64,000 nucleotides of DNA from Candidatus Melainabacteria bacterium (GTDB lineage: Bacteria; Cyanobacteriota; Vampirovibrionia; Obscuribacterales; Obscuribacteraceae). Location of the stretch: positions 1-64,000 of the forward strand of contig RXJR01000010.1 of the NCBI GenBank assembly GCA_003963305.1, given 5' to 3'. The position numbers and the translations under genes were made by a program. A model generated the notes under the pieces. The model worked only from the letters and a program-made list of their open reading frames with translations. It did not search any database and had not been told where the DNA came from. Position 1 is the first letter of the stretch. Each line of letters opens with the position of its first letter. Shown in pieces: positions 17,082-27,032 of the stretch.

Positions 17082-17139
17082 TCGCTCGATTGCGAACCGG
17101 AACTTTAGAAATGGTGCTATTAGATCTGTGGCTATGTTT

Positions 17140-17475
17140 TTACGCTTCGTAGACGACTCGAGCACCACCGTGCACTTTAACCGTGCAGCCAACGCGAGCA
17201 CGAATGGACGAGCCGCGATGAGCGATCACGTTTGAACCAGGCTCTGCATAAACATGTGAACCTTCATATGCGATCACTCTGGAACCTTCCTCGGCGATAA
17301 CATGCGTGCCTGCCTTAGCAGAGACCAGCGAACCGGATTGCGCCGTAATCTTGGATTCCCCTTCCACCACCGCGTACATGCCTTCGGCAATGGCGGGCTG
17401 ATTCTCAGGGTTGAAATCCATCAACGTGCCGTCAGCCACTCTGTTGAAAGATCCTTGTTTGAAAACAACTGGCAT
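17140..17475 (-). CDS. Small beta-solenoid protein with repeated G(S/T)xVxA units
   Basis: A 111-residue protein. From about residue 45 it is built of short repeats with Gly-Ser turns: SKITAQSGSLVSAKAGTHV, then IAEEGSRVIAYEGSHVYAE, then PGSNVIAHRGSSIRARVG. The period is about eight residues. This pattern predicts a right-handed beta-helix, as in bactofilin-like or adhesive solenoids. GGAG lies eight bases before ATG 17475; a GTG at 17511 is the alternative. There is no signal peptide, so it is cytosolic and perhaps self-assembling. It lies between the kinase at 17679 and the DUF1444-like gene on the same strand. Confidence 0.75.
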   Translation of the reverse strand: MPVVFKQGSFNRVADGTLMDFNPENQPAIAEGMYAVVEGESKITAQSGSLVSAKAGTHVIAEEGSRVIAYEGSHVYAEPGSNVIAHRGSSIRARVGCTVKVHGGARVVYEA

Positions 17476-17678
17476 GAGGGCATCTCCACTGTCTATTTGA
17501 TTGATCGCCACGGTTCAGACCTCTCTACTTTGCCGATATTCAAAGTCTGAACCATTTCAGTGACAATGTTATGACATGACTGTGGCAACAATGTGTCATC
17601 AGTGCAGGACTTATGTGAAAAAATTTCTTAGTTGACGAGACAACCCGGGTGCTCACTCAAACGTTGTATTTGCGCAGC

Positions 17679-19661
17679 CTAGGGACGCTCCCAACCGAGT
17701 TCTTCAAACGAGTGGTATAAATCGACCCTGCTGCGCTGACAATACAACAGAGCGATAATGGCCCTTTCTGTTGCCAACCTGTTGCGCTCGATCAAACTGA
17801 GACACTGCCTGGCCGCAATCAAAGTATCGCTGTCCAGCTTACCTACCGCCACAAGACGCTTGGCCAGGTTGGTTCTATCGGCTTCTTCAGAGCCCAGATC
17901 GTCGACGTCAGACTGTGAAACTATGCCGGCCCGCAAAATCAACTCCAGGATATCCTTGGGTACATCTGCAGCCTGTTGTTTCGACTCGGGGGCGGGCGTG
18001 GGCTCGGGTGTTGGCTCGGGAACCGGCACGACAACGGGTTTAGGGTGCTGCCGCCTGAACTCTTCCATCGCCTGCTCTTTAGTCAGCCGCTTCGTGCGCA
18101 TCTCTTGCTGTAAGCGCAAAACTGTCTTCCAGACGCTGTTTTTGATCAATCCTGCTTCCACTAAAATGGCTTCCACAGGCGTCTCGATCCCCTTCAAATC
18201 AGCAGGAATGTCCCTGGTCAAGCCTTCCGTCACAATCAGCCCACCTTGCAAGTGAGCGCGATCTAGAGCGGCAGCCGCTTGAGTCAATGTCATGGAGCCG
18301 CTGCGCAAGAGCATCTGCACTTTCAGAGCGGCCTGATAAGTGCTGGCAGGCAAGTCGCCGACATCGACAAGGAAGTGAGTAGGAGCAGCCACTTCCGACT
18401 CGGCAGCAGGTGGTTTTTCGACATATTCATCCATGATTGCCTGCAGCTGATTCTGCAGCACATCAACATTGGCTTGCCGATCGTCAGGCTCCTTTTCGAG
18501 CGCCTTTAAAATGCAATTTTGCAAACTGACAGGGATATGCAGGTCTGGTCGCACGCCCATAAGCGGCAGAGGCGCTTCACAAATGTGCTTGCCTATCGTC
18601 TGCAGCGCATTGTCACCAGCCAGGGGCACAAAACCAGTCAGAGCCTGATACATCAAACAACCGAGGGCATAGATATCAGCCCTGGCATCAACCATTTCGC
18701 CTTTGCACTGCTCGGGACTCATGTAGTAGGGGCTGCCAATCAGCTGATCTTCTTGCGTCAGATCCTGATTAGTGATCTCTTTTTCGAGCATTTTGCTGAC
18801 ACCAAAATCTACTATCTTGATGAGCGTGCTCTCGCCATTTTTAACGAGCATCAGATTGCTCGGCTTCAGGTCACGATGAATAATGCGTTTCTGGTGAGCG
18901 TGCTTCAAACCGTTACAACACTGAATGAACAAATCGAGAAATGTGGGCAGATCCAACTGTCCAACTTCCTTGAGCTCATCATCCAGACCGTATCCGTCGA
19001 TAAATTCCATGACGAGATAGGGAATGGTTGAATCGATGAATCCATAGCGGTAAACCGATATCAAGTTGGGATGGGCAAGACTCATCGCAGCCCGCGCTTC
19101 TTGCTCGAAGCGCTTCTTGCTGGTGGGCTCGCGCAGCAATCGCTTGTGCAAAACCTTGACGGCGACGAAACGATCAGTCTCGATGTCTCGCGCTTTGTAG
19201 ACGATGCCCATGCCGCCCTCGCCCAGTTCAGCAATAATTTCATACTGATCGGCGAAAGTAGTACCGACAAGCTTGCTGGCAGACTCTTCCAACGCTTGCG
19301 GGTCAAATTCCTCATCGGCTAAAGCGGCATCACTGTGCGGATTTTGCACAGAAGCTTCAATCAAACTCTGAATGTATGAGACATCATAAGACTTATAGCT
19401 CCATGCCACTGTACGCTCAGCCCCTGTGCCGAACTGCAGAAGCCAGGCTGGAGCCGACTGGCTCTCGTCACAGGTGATACTGAGCACGAAGACAGTGTCA
19501 CTCTGGGTCCATTGCAAGCCAAACGGCGTACCCGGTTTGTTGCGGGCCCGCTGCAGCGTGAAATCTATGTCCTCTCGGCTGGGAGGACGTGGCAATTTAT
19601 TGGGCCGCGGAGTAGCACGAGCATTACTGTCTGGTTGTCGAAACGAATCCCGAAGCGGCAT
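17679..19661 (-). CDS. Soluble Ser/Thr protein kinase flanked by two lineage-specific domains
   Basis: A 660-residue kinase without a membrane helix. Residues 28-104 form a domain (GLQWTQSDTVFVLSITCDE, then APAWLLQFGTGAE, then VAWSYKSYD) that reappears at the start of the GGDEF-like protein at 40962. The kinase domain (about 138-400) is intact: GEGGMGIVYKA, VAVKVLH, HRDLKPSN, DFG and YMSPEQ. After a linker, residues 440-660 hold helical repeats. The last (LILRAGIVSQSDVDDL to YHSFEELGW) aligns with the N-terminal repeats of the scaffold at 37302-40733. This points to a shared signalling complex. A poor ribosome site makes ATG 19661 moderately certain. Confidence 0.92.
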   Translation of the reverse strand: MPLRDSFRQPDSNARATPRPNKLPRPPSREDIDFTLQRARNKPGTPFGLQWTQSDTVFVLSITCDESQSAPAWLLQFGTGAERTVAWSYKSYDVSYIQSLIEASVQNPHSDAALADEEFDPQALEESASKLVGTTFADQYEIIAELGEGGMGIVYKARDIETDRFVAVKVLHKRLLREPTSKKRFEQEARAAMSLAHPNLISVYRYGFIDSTIPYLVMEFIDGYGLDDELKEVGQLDLPTFLDLFIQCCNGLKHAHQKRIIHRDLKPSNLMLVKNGESTLIKIVDFGVSKMLEKEITNQDLTQEDQLIGSPYYMSPEQCKGEMVDARADIYALGCLMYQALTGFVPLAGDNALQTIGKHICEAPLPLMGVRPDLHIPVSLQNCILKALEKEPDDRQANVDVLQNQLQAIMDEYVEKPPAAESEVAAPTHFLVDVGDLPASTYQAALKVQMLLRSGSMTLTQAAAALDRAHLQGGLIVTEGLTRDIPADLKGIETPVEAILVEAGLIKNSVWKTVLRLQQEMRTKRLTKEQAMEEFRRQHPKPVVVPVPEPTPEPTPAPESKQQAADVPKDILELILRAGIVSQSDVDDLGSEEADRTNLAKRLVAVGKLDSDTLIAARQCLSLIERNRLATERAIIALLYCQRSRVDLYHSFEELGWERP

Positions 19662-19825
19662 CTAACACCCACGCGGAGAATCCTACCTATGCAGCAAGCA
19701 CCAGGACTCCTATTGGAATCATACCCAGCACTGACGCCCTCATTCATCTTTAAGAGAGGATTTTTGGCAATTTCAAAGCCGAAAGTCAAGAGGCGGGGTG
19801 TGCGCTGAAGCCCGACTGGTAAGCC

Positions 19826-20602
19826 TCAACGAGCGATCCAACCACCGTCGATAGGCAGGGCTATGCCGCTTATGTTGCAGGCCGATTCACTGCACAGGAA
19901 AACAGCCAGAGCGGCAATCTGGTCAGTCTCCACGAAACGCTTGCTGGGTTGCTTCTCCATGAGCAGCTTCATGGTTGCTTCATCGAGATTCAAGTTTGTA
20001 TCGTTAGCCAGCGCTTCAATCTGCTTTTCAACGAGCGGCGTGCGCACCCAGCCCGGACAAATGGCATTGCAGGTGATATTCATCTCGGCTGTTTCCAGTG
20101 CCACAACTTTAGTTAGACCGACCATACCGTGTTTCGCTGCTACATAAGCAGATTTGTGTACTGAGGCGACAAGCCCGTGCACTGAGGCGATGTTGATAAT
20201 ACGCCCCCAGTTTCGCTTGCGCATTGAAGGAATAACCAGACGGGTTGTATGAAAAGACGATGTCAAATTGATGGCGAGAATTCTGTCCCACTGCTCGGCC
20301 GGAAATTCTTCAATTGGTGCAGTGTGTTGCACGCCGGCGTTGTTGACGAGGATGTCGACCGGACCCAGGCGCTCCTCGCAGTCTTTGATCAAATTTTCAA
20401 TTTCGGCTGGCACTGCCATGTTGGACGAGTTATAAAGAACCTTGTTGTCATAAGCGGATAGCTCATTACAGAGCGTTTGAACGGTTGCTTCATCGGAAAA
20501 CCCATTGAGCATAACGTTGCAGCCTTCCCGGGCGAAACCCGTGGCAATTGCCAAGCCTATACCGCTTGTGGAGCCCGTCACGATGGCGCATCTGTTTCGC
20601 AT
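19826..20602 (-). CDS. bdhA: Short-chain dehydrogenase, probable D-3-hydroxybutyrate dehydrogenase
   Basis: A 258-residue classical SDR. It shows TGSTSGIG for NAD binding (residues 9-16), NNAG, the catalytic Ser in NIASVHG, YVAAK with the catalytic Tyr and Lys, and CPGWVRTPLVEKQI after the active site. The last segment and overall sequence resemble 3-hydroxybutyrate dehydrogenases, which interconvert 3-hydroxybutyrate and acetoacetate in PHB or ketone use. GGAGGA lies four bases before the ATG, an unusually strong site. No PHB synthase or CoA transferase gene is in the window. A related 3-oxoacyl reductase is the alternative. Confidence 0.88.
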   Translation of the reverse strand: MRNRCAIVTGSTSGIGLAIATGFAREGCNVMLNGFSDEATVQTLCNELSAYDNKVLYNSSNMAVPAEIENLIKDCEERLGPVDILVNNAGVQHTAPIEEFPAEQWDRILAINLTSSFHTTRLVIPSMRKRNWGRIINIASVHGLVASVHKSAYVAAKHGMVGLTKVVALETAEMNITCNAICPGWVRTPLVEKQIEALANDTNLNLDEATMKLLMEKQPSKRFVETDQIAALAVFLCSESACNISGIALPIDGGWIAR

Positions 20603-20655
20603 AAATCCTCCGCTGATAACCGCAAATTAGACTACCATCTTCGCAAAGGCGGCTC

Positions 20656-20796
20656 ATGAACGACTCAAAGAAACCTGCGGCAAAAGGGCGACGCTTAAAA
20701 CACTTTCTCGCCCAGTCACAGGCACCATATTTGATACCAATGCCGGACGACTGCAACACCAGAGTCAACCAAAACCCTCAGAAGAGGAAGAATTAG
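20656..20796 (+). CDS. Possible 46-residue basic protein
   Basis: A short frame starting ATG 20656, preceded by AAAGG six bases upstream. It encodes MNDSKKPAAKGRRLKHFLAQ and ends NPQKRKN before TAG at 20794-20796. It is rich in Lys and Arg and has one Cys. It reads divergently from bdhA with only 53 bases between starts. Supported only by the ribosome site and composition. Confidence 0.35.
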   Translation: MNDSKKPAAKGRRLKHFLAQSQAPYLIPMPDDCNTRVNQNPQKRKN

Positions 20797-21518
20797 CGGC
20801 GCATAATTAAGACAGCGCTAATCTGTTCTTCTCAATCCTCATATTAGCAAAACCTGGCACATCGACCGCCTGATATGGTTTTCGGGACGATTGCATATAC
20901 ACTGCTACACCACTGTCTATGGTGCCGTCAGGACGGATATACAAGGCGCGTTTATCAGACATGCAAAGATCCGATTTTCGGTCAGGCATAGCAAGCCTCG
21001 CATATAAAGCCCTTCTACGATATCTGCCGCAACTATAAAAGATGCCATAGATGCCACCAAATTCGATGGCCAACTAGCAGTAAACATATACGCACAGCAG
21101 CGCGCCAGCGGATATACGCCTTTTTTGAAAGTCAAGCCAGTTGGCAGTTTGCAGCCCCGCTCTTCTCTTGGCAGGCGACACTAGATGTAGGTTAAGCACC
21201 GCACATGATGGCAGACAATCTCGACATTTTATCTTGCCCGAAACCAGGCACCTGTCAGGCAAAACAACTTTGAACAGCTTTTGTCACTAAATTTACACAT
21301 TGCCTTAGTGACCCTACCGGTAGTATGTTATTCCCAACGAAATTTTGAGCGCGGAGTTCAACTCCAAATAACAATTAAACGGTCTGCCTGCGAAGTACGT
21401 TCGCAGCGTCTTTTGTTCGTGCCCGCACAATCTTTTCTCCCCGAAGCTCTGTTTCCCCGGAGCTATCTTCGAACGCACACAACCACAAGCATCCCATCTG
21501 GAAAGGAATTTTCTATAT
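20797..21518. other. 720-base intergenic region upstream of nrdJ
   Basis: Nothing convincing is seen. A minus-strand frame at 20807-20962 (MSDKRALYIRPDGTIDSG onward) has no good ribosome site. The nrdJ leader (21270-21518) was inspected for a B12 box or NrdR palindromes and neither was found. The ribosome site GGAAAGGA at 21500-21507 belongs to nrdJ. Confidence 0.35.
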
Positions 21519-24500
21519 ATGTTGACAGTCCAACAGAAGGAATTGTTATCACAGGCCAATAGCCAAAATTCGACTCCCGTACCTGCCGAGGCCGGGCTGC
21601 CGAATTTTACAAACCTATATTGGGAATCGACACAGGAAACACTGGTCGGTCTCTACGGTAAGAGAGATTCCTCCAGTGGGTTGCCAGTGGAAAATATCAA
21701 CGAGATCATCCACCGCGTTGCCCTCTCAATCGCCATCGCCGAGTTGAAGTATGCCCTGACACCAACTGAATTGATAGATCTCGAACTGACAGAAGCTACA
21801 GCTCACCCGCGTGTCCAACAGTGGGCAGCTACTTTCGCTGACAACATCGGCAACCAGAGATACTGGGCCAACACGCCAGCCAATATCAATGCAGACCCTG
21901 AAGTCTCCCTGAAAGTATTGCAGTACTGGGCACACGGCAAGTTGGCCGGCATCAAAGAAGAAGACATCTGGCTTCGTTCAGAAGAATTGCGCCACGCTTT
22001 CTTGAACCGCAAAACTGAAAAAATGAGTACACACGAACAGTCCATGGGCAAACTGGCTTCAGAACTGCGTGGCTCAGGATGTCTGGCTGCATGCGGCGTT
22101 GCCTATGTGATCGACAGCCTGGAAGGCATTCAAGAAGCAGCTCGCATTGAAGCACTGGCCGCCAAAGCGGCTATGGGAATGGGCTTGAACACCTCCAGCC
22201 TGCGACCGTGGTCGTCGGTAATCTCAAACGGCGCAGCAGCTTCCGGTCCAGATCGCTTTTACGAAAAAACTATCGCCAAAGCTGTCGAAGCCGTTGCTCA
22301 AGGCGGTCGTCGCGGTGGCGCACTGATCGAACTGCGCAACACAGATCACCCCGACATTCTCTTCTTTATCGATAAGAAGAAACTTTATCCACCGCCAAGC
22401 CTGTCGAGCGTCTATCACTCGATGCTGAGCGAACTCAAGCAAAAACCGGGTGAAAACGGTCACAACTACAAGAAGCGCGTCCTCGCCGCTGCCGAAGCAA
22501 AATATGGCGAACTGTACGCACAGTACATCGAGCGTCAGAACTACCTCAAGAACACGAACGTTACTGTTCTTGCCATGCCGGGCTTTATGGAAGCAGTCGA
22601 ACAGAAGCGCTTCTACGCCACTTCGTTCGATAAGAAGACCTGGACCGGACCGACTTACGATCCACGCAAACCCGTATACGATGCGAAGGGACAGATCATC
22701 GTCAACAAGTTGACGAAAGAACCGACATACGAAGAATACTCAGTTGAAATCGACAAATATCCGGAAGCGTTGGAAGCAGCACGTAAACTGCCGAATGCCG
22801 TTGTCGAGATCACAGACAAATATGTTCGAGTACGCGGTCACTTCTATGCGCCTGAAGTGTTTGCCCGAATCGTCGAAGGCATGAGAGACTCCGGCGAACC
22901 CGGTCTGGCGTTCTATGAGACAGTCAACGCCGGCAACGCCAACGATCACGCTTATGACCTGAACACCTGCAACCCGTGCGGCGAACAATTCCTGCCTGCC
23001 GGTCCCGGGCACGACGGACGCACCTACATGGGCAACTGCAACCTCTCATCGTTGCATGCCGCTCATCACGAGTTCTGGAACCCTGATGGCACCTACAACA
23101 TGACCGCCATGAAAGCTGTCGCTCGCATTCAACAGCGCTTCATGGACAACGTCACCGACGTAAGCTGGTATCCGATTCCTGCTCAAAACATGACAGCCCG
23201 CCTTGAACGCCGAAATGGTGGTGGCTTTGCTGGTATCGCAGAATTTCTCTCGCGCCTTGGTGTTGAATTCGGCAGCCCCGAAGCACTGGCCGCGACAGAA
23301 GAACTGTTCCGCGAATACACCAGAGCTTCTTTCGACGCATCTACCGAACTGGCAAAAGAACGAGGTGTCTACCCACTCTGGGAAGGCAGCAAGTTCCACA
23401 AGAAAAATCAACGCGTTCGCAACAGTTGCATGACAAACAATGCACCGACAGGAACATTGGCTCAAGCACTGCAAACCAGCTGGGGTGTCGATCCGCATAA
23501 CGGCATCGTCTTCTCCAGAAAAGTACGCTCACGCTTCGTTGATTTCGTCGCTCCAGGCTTCAAAGAAATGATGATCAAGCACGGCGCCTGGCCTGCCACA
23601 GAAGAAGAGCAGAACGCTCTGATGAAAGCAATTCGCGACAACAACAAATCGTGCCGCGGTCTCGCTCAAGTGCCTGAAGCAGTTCAGAAGGCCTTCCCTA
23701 TTCGCGTGGAAATCGAGCCTGACGCCTACATCCGTCATCTCTCGGCTATTCACAAAGGTGCCGAAGAGTATCCGGAAACCTTCAACTCGGTCTCTAATAC
23801 TTGCTCGATTCCGCTCGACTCAAGCACCGAAGCAGTTCATGATGCAGCCATGCTGGCATGGAAACTGGGTGTCAAAGACATCACGTTCTATCCGGACGGC
23901 AGTCGCTTGAGCCAACCAGTGGAAAAAATCGCCGCTCAAGATTATGCTCGCAACTCCGATCTGCTCACATTGCTCGGGCATCAAGAAAAGCGCTACATCG
24001 ACGTAGAAGAAACTGTTGGTCAAACCTACAAAGTACGTGTCGGATCGCCTGAGGGTGGCTCAACACTGCACGTAAGCTTGAACCACGAATCGAATCGCCC
24101 CGGCGAATTGATCGAAGTCTACGCCAGAATGGGTAAACCAGGAGCAGTTGAAGCAGGCTTGTTCGAAGCAGTCGGCAGATTGGCATCATCGTTCTTGCAA
24201 TATGCCGCCGAATTTGGTGAAGAAGAACGCGCCAAGGCTGAATCATCGATTGTCAGCCAGCTCGTCAACATTCAATCAGGCTATCCTGCCTTCTTCAAAT
24301 TCAGCGATTCAGACAAAGCGATCACTATCCAATCGCCGTGCGACGGCTTAGCAAAAGCCATTCAGCAATATCGCAAACAACACGGCGGTGCAGTTGATCC
24401 AAACTTCGAACAGCTGACTTTCATGAGCAAATTGACTGAAACAGTGAGCATGCAAGCCCCTGAAGAAACGAAGGCAGCACAAGGCGGACGTGCACTACCA

Positions 24501-24587
24501 TCGTGCGGCAAATGCGGAGCGGAAGCATTCGTAAAAATCGACGGCTGCCTGGTCTGCCAGGGCTGCGGGTTTTCGAAGTGCGGCTAA
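21519..24587 (+). CDS. nrdJ: Adenosylcobalamin-dependent (class II) ribonucleoside-diphosphate reductase
   Basis: A 1022-residue class II reductase that makes deoxyribonucleotides using adenosylcobalamin to generate the thiyl radical. Visible marks are SGCLAACGVAYVIDSL, GRRGGALIELRNTDHPDI (allosteric and substrate region), TCNPCGEQ (Cys484 and Cys487, active-site loop) and NAPTGTL. The C-terminus is a zinc ribbon (CGKCGAEAF, then CLVCQGCGFSKCG), typical of NrdJ tails. It needs B12 but no oxygen, which suits anaerobic or microaerobic life. The start is ATG 21519 with GGAAAGGA upstream. It is a single-gene unit ended by a strong terminator at 24642-24670. No class I genes are seen here. Confidence 0.96.
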   Translation: MLTVQQKELLSQANSQNSTPVPAEAGLPNFTNLYWESTQETLVGLYGKRDSSSGLPVENINEIIHRVALSIAIAELKYALTPTELIDLELTEATAHPRVQQWAATFADNIGNQRYWANTPANINADPEVSLKVLQYWAHGKLAGIKEEDIWLRSEELRHAFLNRKTEKMSTHEQSMGKLASELRGSGCLAACGVAYVIDSLEGIQEAARIEALAAKAAMGMGLNTSSLRPWSSVISNGAAASGPDRFYEKTIAKAVEAVAQGGRRGGALIELRNTDHPDILFFIDKKKLYPPPSLSSVYHSMLSELKQKPGENGHNYKKRVLAAAEAKYGELYAQYIERQNYLKNTNVTVLAMPGFMEAVEQKRFYATSFDKKTWTGPTYDPRKPVYDAKGQIIVNKLTKEPTYEEYSVEIDKYPEALEAARKLPNAVVEITDKYVRVRGHFYAPEVFARIVEGMRDSGEPGLAFYETVNAGNANDHAYDLNTCNPCGEQFLPAGPGHDGRTYMGNCNLSSLHAAHHEFWNPDGTYNMTAMKAVARIQQRFMDNVTDVSWYPIPAQNMTARLERRNGGGFAGIAEFLSRLGVEFGSPEALAATEELFREYTRASFDASTELAKERGVYPLWEGSKFHKKNQRVRNSCMTNNAPTGTLAQALQTSWGVDPHNGIVFSRKVRSRFVDFVAPGFKEMMIKHGAWPATEEEQNALMKAIRDNNKSCRGLAQVPEAVQKAFPIRVEIEPDAYIRHLSAIHKGAEEYPETFNSVSNTCSIPLDSSTEAVHDAAMLAWKLGVKDITFYPDGSRLSQPVEKIAAQDYARNSDLLTLLGHQEKRYIDVEETVGQTYKVRVGSPEGGSTLHVSLNHESNRPGELIEVYARMGKPGAVEAGLFEAVGRLASSFLQYAAEFGEEERAKAESSIVSQLVNIQSGYPAFFKFSDSDKAITIQSPCDGLAKAIQQYRKQHGGAVDPNFEQLTFMSKLTETVSMQAPEETKAAQGGRALPSCGKCGAEAFVKIDGCLVCQGCGFSKCG

Positions 24588-24641
24588 GTTTGGCGTCCAG
24601 GTAACCCGGTAACTCGGAATCAAGGCAACTCGGAATCAAAG

Positions 24642-24670
24642 AAAGGACGGTGTAAAAACCGTCCTTTTTT
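24642..24670 (+). terminator. Intrinsic terminator of nrdJ
   Basis: A perfect stem AAAGGACGGT (24642-24651) / ACCGTCCTTT (24658-24667) with loop GTAAAA runs into six T. It follows the nrdJ stop by 55 bases. Two direct copies of AACTCGGAATCAA (24611-24623 and 24627-24639) lie in the gap before it. Confidence 0.9.
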
Positions 24671-24774
24671 CATTGCCACTAATCAGACACAACTCGGATA
24701 TACAAAAGACTGGTCTGATTCACCTTACCAGATTGCCCAGAACCCGATTCTTCTTACCTGAGAGGACCACAAAC

Positions 24775-27018
24775 GTGGCGATTGAGGCTTTGCACGAAAA
24801 GCAGCCGGAACAGGCAAAACAGGCGCTGTTAGCCCACCCTGTCGATGAGCAGCAGTTTCTGCAAGCCAATGCCATCCACACGGCCGAGTCGCAACGCCAG
24901 CGTGATTCTGCTCACAGCCTGCCGGCTCTAGCCATTGTCTTAGATAGTCACAGCCACGCTAATGACCATCAAATCAAGAAAAACGAGACACTAAGTGAAA
25001 TCGTCGCCAGAGAATTCAACTTACACGACTGGAATTCCATTCGTGCAAAAGTGCTTGAGATTGCGGCCATCAACCACATTGCCGATCCAGACAAAATCAG
25101 AGATGGACGAGCTCTGCATTTGACCGAGCCAGAGCACACGGAAAAGCAGGCTGAGCAAAAGCTCGTCGACAAAGATAGTAAAAGCCATCCAGACCAAGCG
25201 GACAAGCAGGTTCCAGCAAAGAAGCAAGAGCCGACAGACGCAACAGACAAGCAGGTTCCAGCAAAAAAACAAGAGCCGACAGACACAGCAGACAAACAGG
25301 TTCCAGTAAAGAAACAAGGGTCGACGGACACAGCAGACAAGATCCAGAATGCACCGCTGGAGCAGCACAAGACTGACGATGCAGGCACTGCAACAGAATC
25401 TCCGCGAGAAAAAGCACTGAGAGAGTGTCAGCAAGAACATGACCATCTGCTCGATCAAGCCTATCAAAAAATGACGACTAGCGAGCGCGAACAATTTGCT
25501 GCATCGGTCCGCCAGTTCGAGAGCCGCATGCCCGAACTCGCCAGGTCATACGAGATGCAAGGTATGAATCGTGAAGACGCTGAAATTCGCGCTTTCAAGG
25601 AAGCGCAGAAAACATATGAGCAGATCGGTCGACTGATCGAGGCAAAAGACAATCCGACTCTTCCTGTGACTGAGCATCAAAGAATCACACTGGCAGAACA
25701 GACCATGCAGCACGCAGCCAACCCGACATCAATCGATCAGGGGAAGCACAGAACATGCTCGGTCAATAGTGTAGAGACTCGCACTTACACTTCAACACCG
25801 TCTGAAGCAGCGCGCATGGTGGCAGACCTTGCCACTACAGGCGAGTACAGAACCACCAGAGATCATGTCAAAGTCGTTCTCAATAAAGACGATCTGACAC
25901 CCGACCAAGAAGCAGCCAAAGCAGGAAAAGTCAATGGCATCCGTGACCACGCCAGCCAGCTTTTCCAAATTGGCGCAGTCAACATCTGGTATGCAGGAAA
26001 CGAACCCAATCTGCGATACGAACAACGTAAGATCGATCCGACACTGACTCCACCAGACACTGGTGAAAGAATCGTCGACTATTCGTCAAACCCACCGCAA
26101 ATTATGCGACCTGGCTTTTTCGCTAAGCTGACCGGCACCAGGGAAGACGAATTCAATCGCCCCAGACTGGACAACGACAAAGTTGTCTACACCGGTAACC
26201 AGATCGAGGGCAGCCAGTCAAAGGACTGGCACCTAAGTAGCAGCAACGTGAAGAGCGTGGATGAGCTGGAAGCGAAATTAAAAGACGCGAAAGAGCACGG
26301 CAAACTGCCACTGGTGGCTGTCGTTCACACCGGCAACGAACCCTTCTACACCGACTCTGGAGGAGGCACAGCCGGCGGATCAGGCGGTTGGCACGCCGTC
26401 ACGATTACAGACTATGTTGCTGGACAACCAGCAAAAGTTGCAGTCGACAACCAGTGGGGAGCGACCCTAGATCATCTGGGACAAAACAAAATCAACATTC
26501 AAGACATGTATAACGCGCTGAATACGCCTGAAGTAGCCGCCGCCGAGATGGAAAAAAATCTCCCTAAAGACGGAACACCGCACAACCAGGAGCAACAGTT
26601 CGAGTCACTGGAAGTGGCACGCATCAAGCATGCCGCCGGCAAAATAACAGACGATCAGCTCGCTCAGACTATCACACACGAGCTGTCGGACATGCACGCA
26701 AACGGCTTCGACAAAAGAACAAAACAGAAAGTGACTCAGCTCCTGCAAAGTCTACCGTGTTCAAAACAGCTTGACTTACTGACTACAGCAAAGGCTGACG
26801 GCGTTTTCGATGACGGCAACGTCTCCTATCAGCTCGCGCGTATAGCACACAAGGTAAGGCAAGCCTTCAACGACGAAACCGTACCGCATACAGAAGAAAG
26901 ACTCAAACAAATCAAGCATCTAACAACGAGAATAAACGAGATGAAGTCCCATCTTCCAGAAAAGGATCAGAGAGATTTGGAAGACTACATGTCCCAATGG
27001 CACAAGTTACAACCATAG
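24775..27018 (+). CDS. Large protein with LysM-like domain and papain-like cysteine protease signature
   Basis: A 747-residue protein from GTG 24775, with GAGAGGA eight bases upstream. Residues of about 65-118 look like a LysM peptidoglycan-binding domain (IKKNETLSEIVAREFNL to DGRALHLT). Next comes a linker with three 15-residue repeats (DKQVPAKKQEPTDAT), then a helical segment. The C-terminal half has a candidate Cys protease triad: Cys328 in QGKHRTCSVNSVE, His540 in GGWHAVTITDY and Asn559 in VAVDNQWG. No signal peptide is seen, so export by a dedicated system is possible. It could be an effector or wall-acting protease. It is followed after 14 bases by the gene at 27033, probably its partner. 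The protease call is inferred from motif order, not from overall similarity. Confidence 0.8.
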   Translation: MAIEALHEKQPEQAKQALLAHPVDEQQFLQANAIHTAESQRQRDSAHSLPALAIVLDSHSHANDHQIKKNETLSEIVAREFNLHDWNSIRAKVLEIAAINHIADPDKIRDGRALHLTEPEHTEKQAEQKLVDKDSKSHPDQADKQVPAKKQEPTDATDKQVPAKKQEPTDTADKQVPVKKQGSTDTADKIQNAPLEQHKTDDAGTATESPREKALRECQQEHDHLLDQAYQKMTTSEREQFAASVRQFESRMPELARSYEMQGMNREDAEIRAFKEAQKTYEQIGRLIEAKDNPTLPVTEHQRITLAEQTMQHAANPTSIDQGKHRTCSVNSVETRTYTSTPSEAARMVADLATTGEYRTTRDHVKVVLNKDDLTPDQEAAKAGKVNGIRDHASQLFQIGAVNIWYAGNEPNLRYEQRKIDPTLTPPDTGERIVDYSSNPPQIMRPGFFAKLTGTREDEFNRPRLDNDKVVYTGNQIEGSQSKDWHLSSSNVKSVDELEAKLKDAKEHGKLPLVAVVHTGNEPFYTDSGGGTAGGSGGWHAVTITDYVAGQPAKVAVDNQWGATLDHLGQNKINIQDMYNALNTPEVAAAEMEKNLPKDGTPHNQEQQFESLEVARIKHAAGKITDDQLAQTITHELSDMHANGFDKRTKQKVTQLLQSLPCSKQLDLLTTAKADGVFDDGNVSYQLARIAHKVRQAFNDETVPHTEERLKQIKHLTTRINEMKSHLPEKDQRDLEDYMSQWHKLQP
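25201..25335 (+). repeat. Three tandem 45-bp coding repeats
   Basis: Units at 25201-25245, 25246-25290 and 25291-25335 each encode DK-Q-V-P-(A/V)-KK-Q followed by a Pro/Thr/Asp-rich end. They differ at several bases, so the duplication is not recent. They form a flexible linker inside the LysM protein. Confidence 0.85.
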
Positions 27019-27032
27019 CTAGAGGAATTGAA

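Noticed and set aside
20807-20962. 51-codon minus-strand frame before nrdJ
   Set aside because: No convincing ribosome site and no recognised similarity; noted only in the intergenic entry.
21270-21518. Possible B12 riboswitch or NrdR boxes in the nrdJ leader
   Set aside because: No B12-box-like element and no paired NrdR palindromes were found on reading the leader.
25201-25335. Tandem repeats considered as a CRISPR array
   Set aside because: The 45-bp units are contiguous, in frame and coding, with no spacers. The same holds for 37531-37815.
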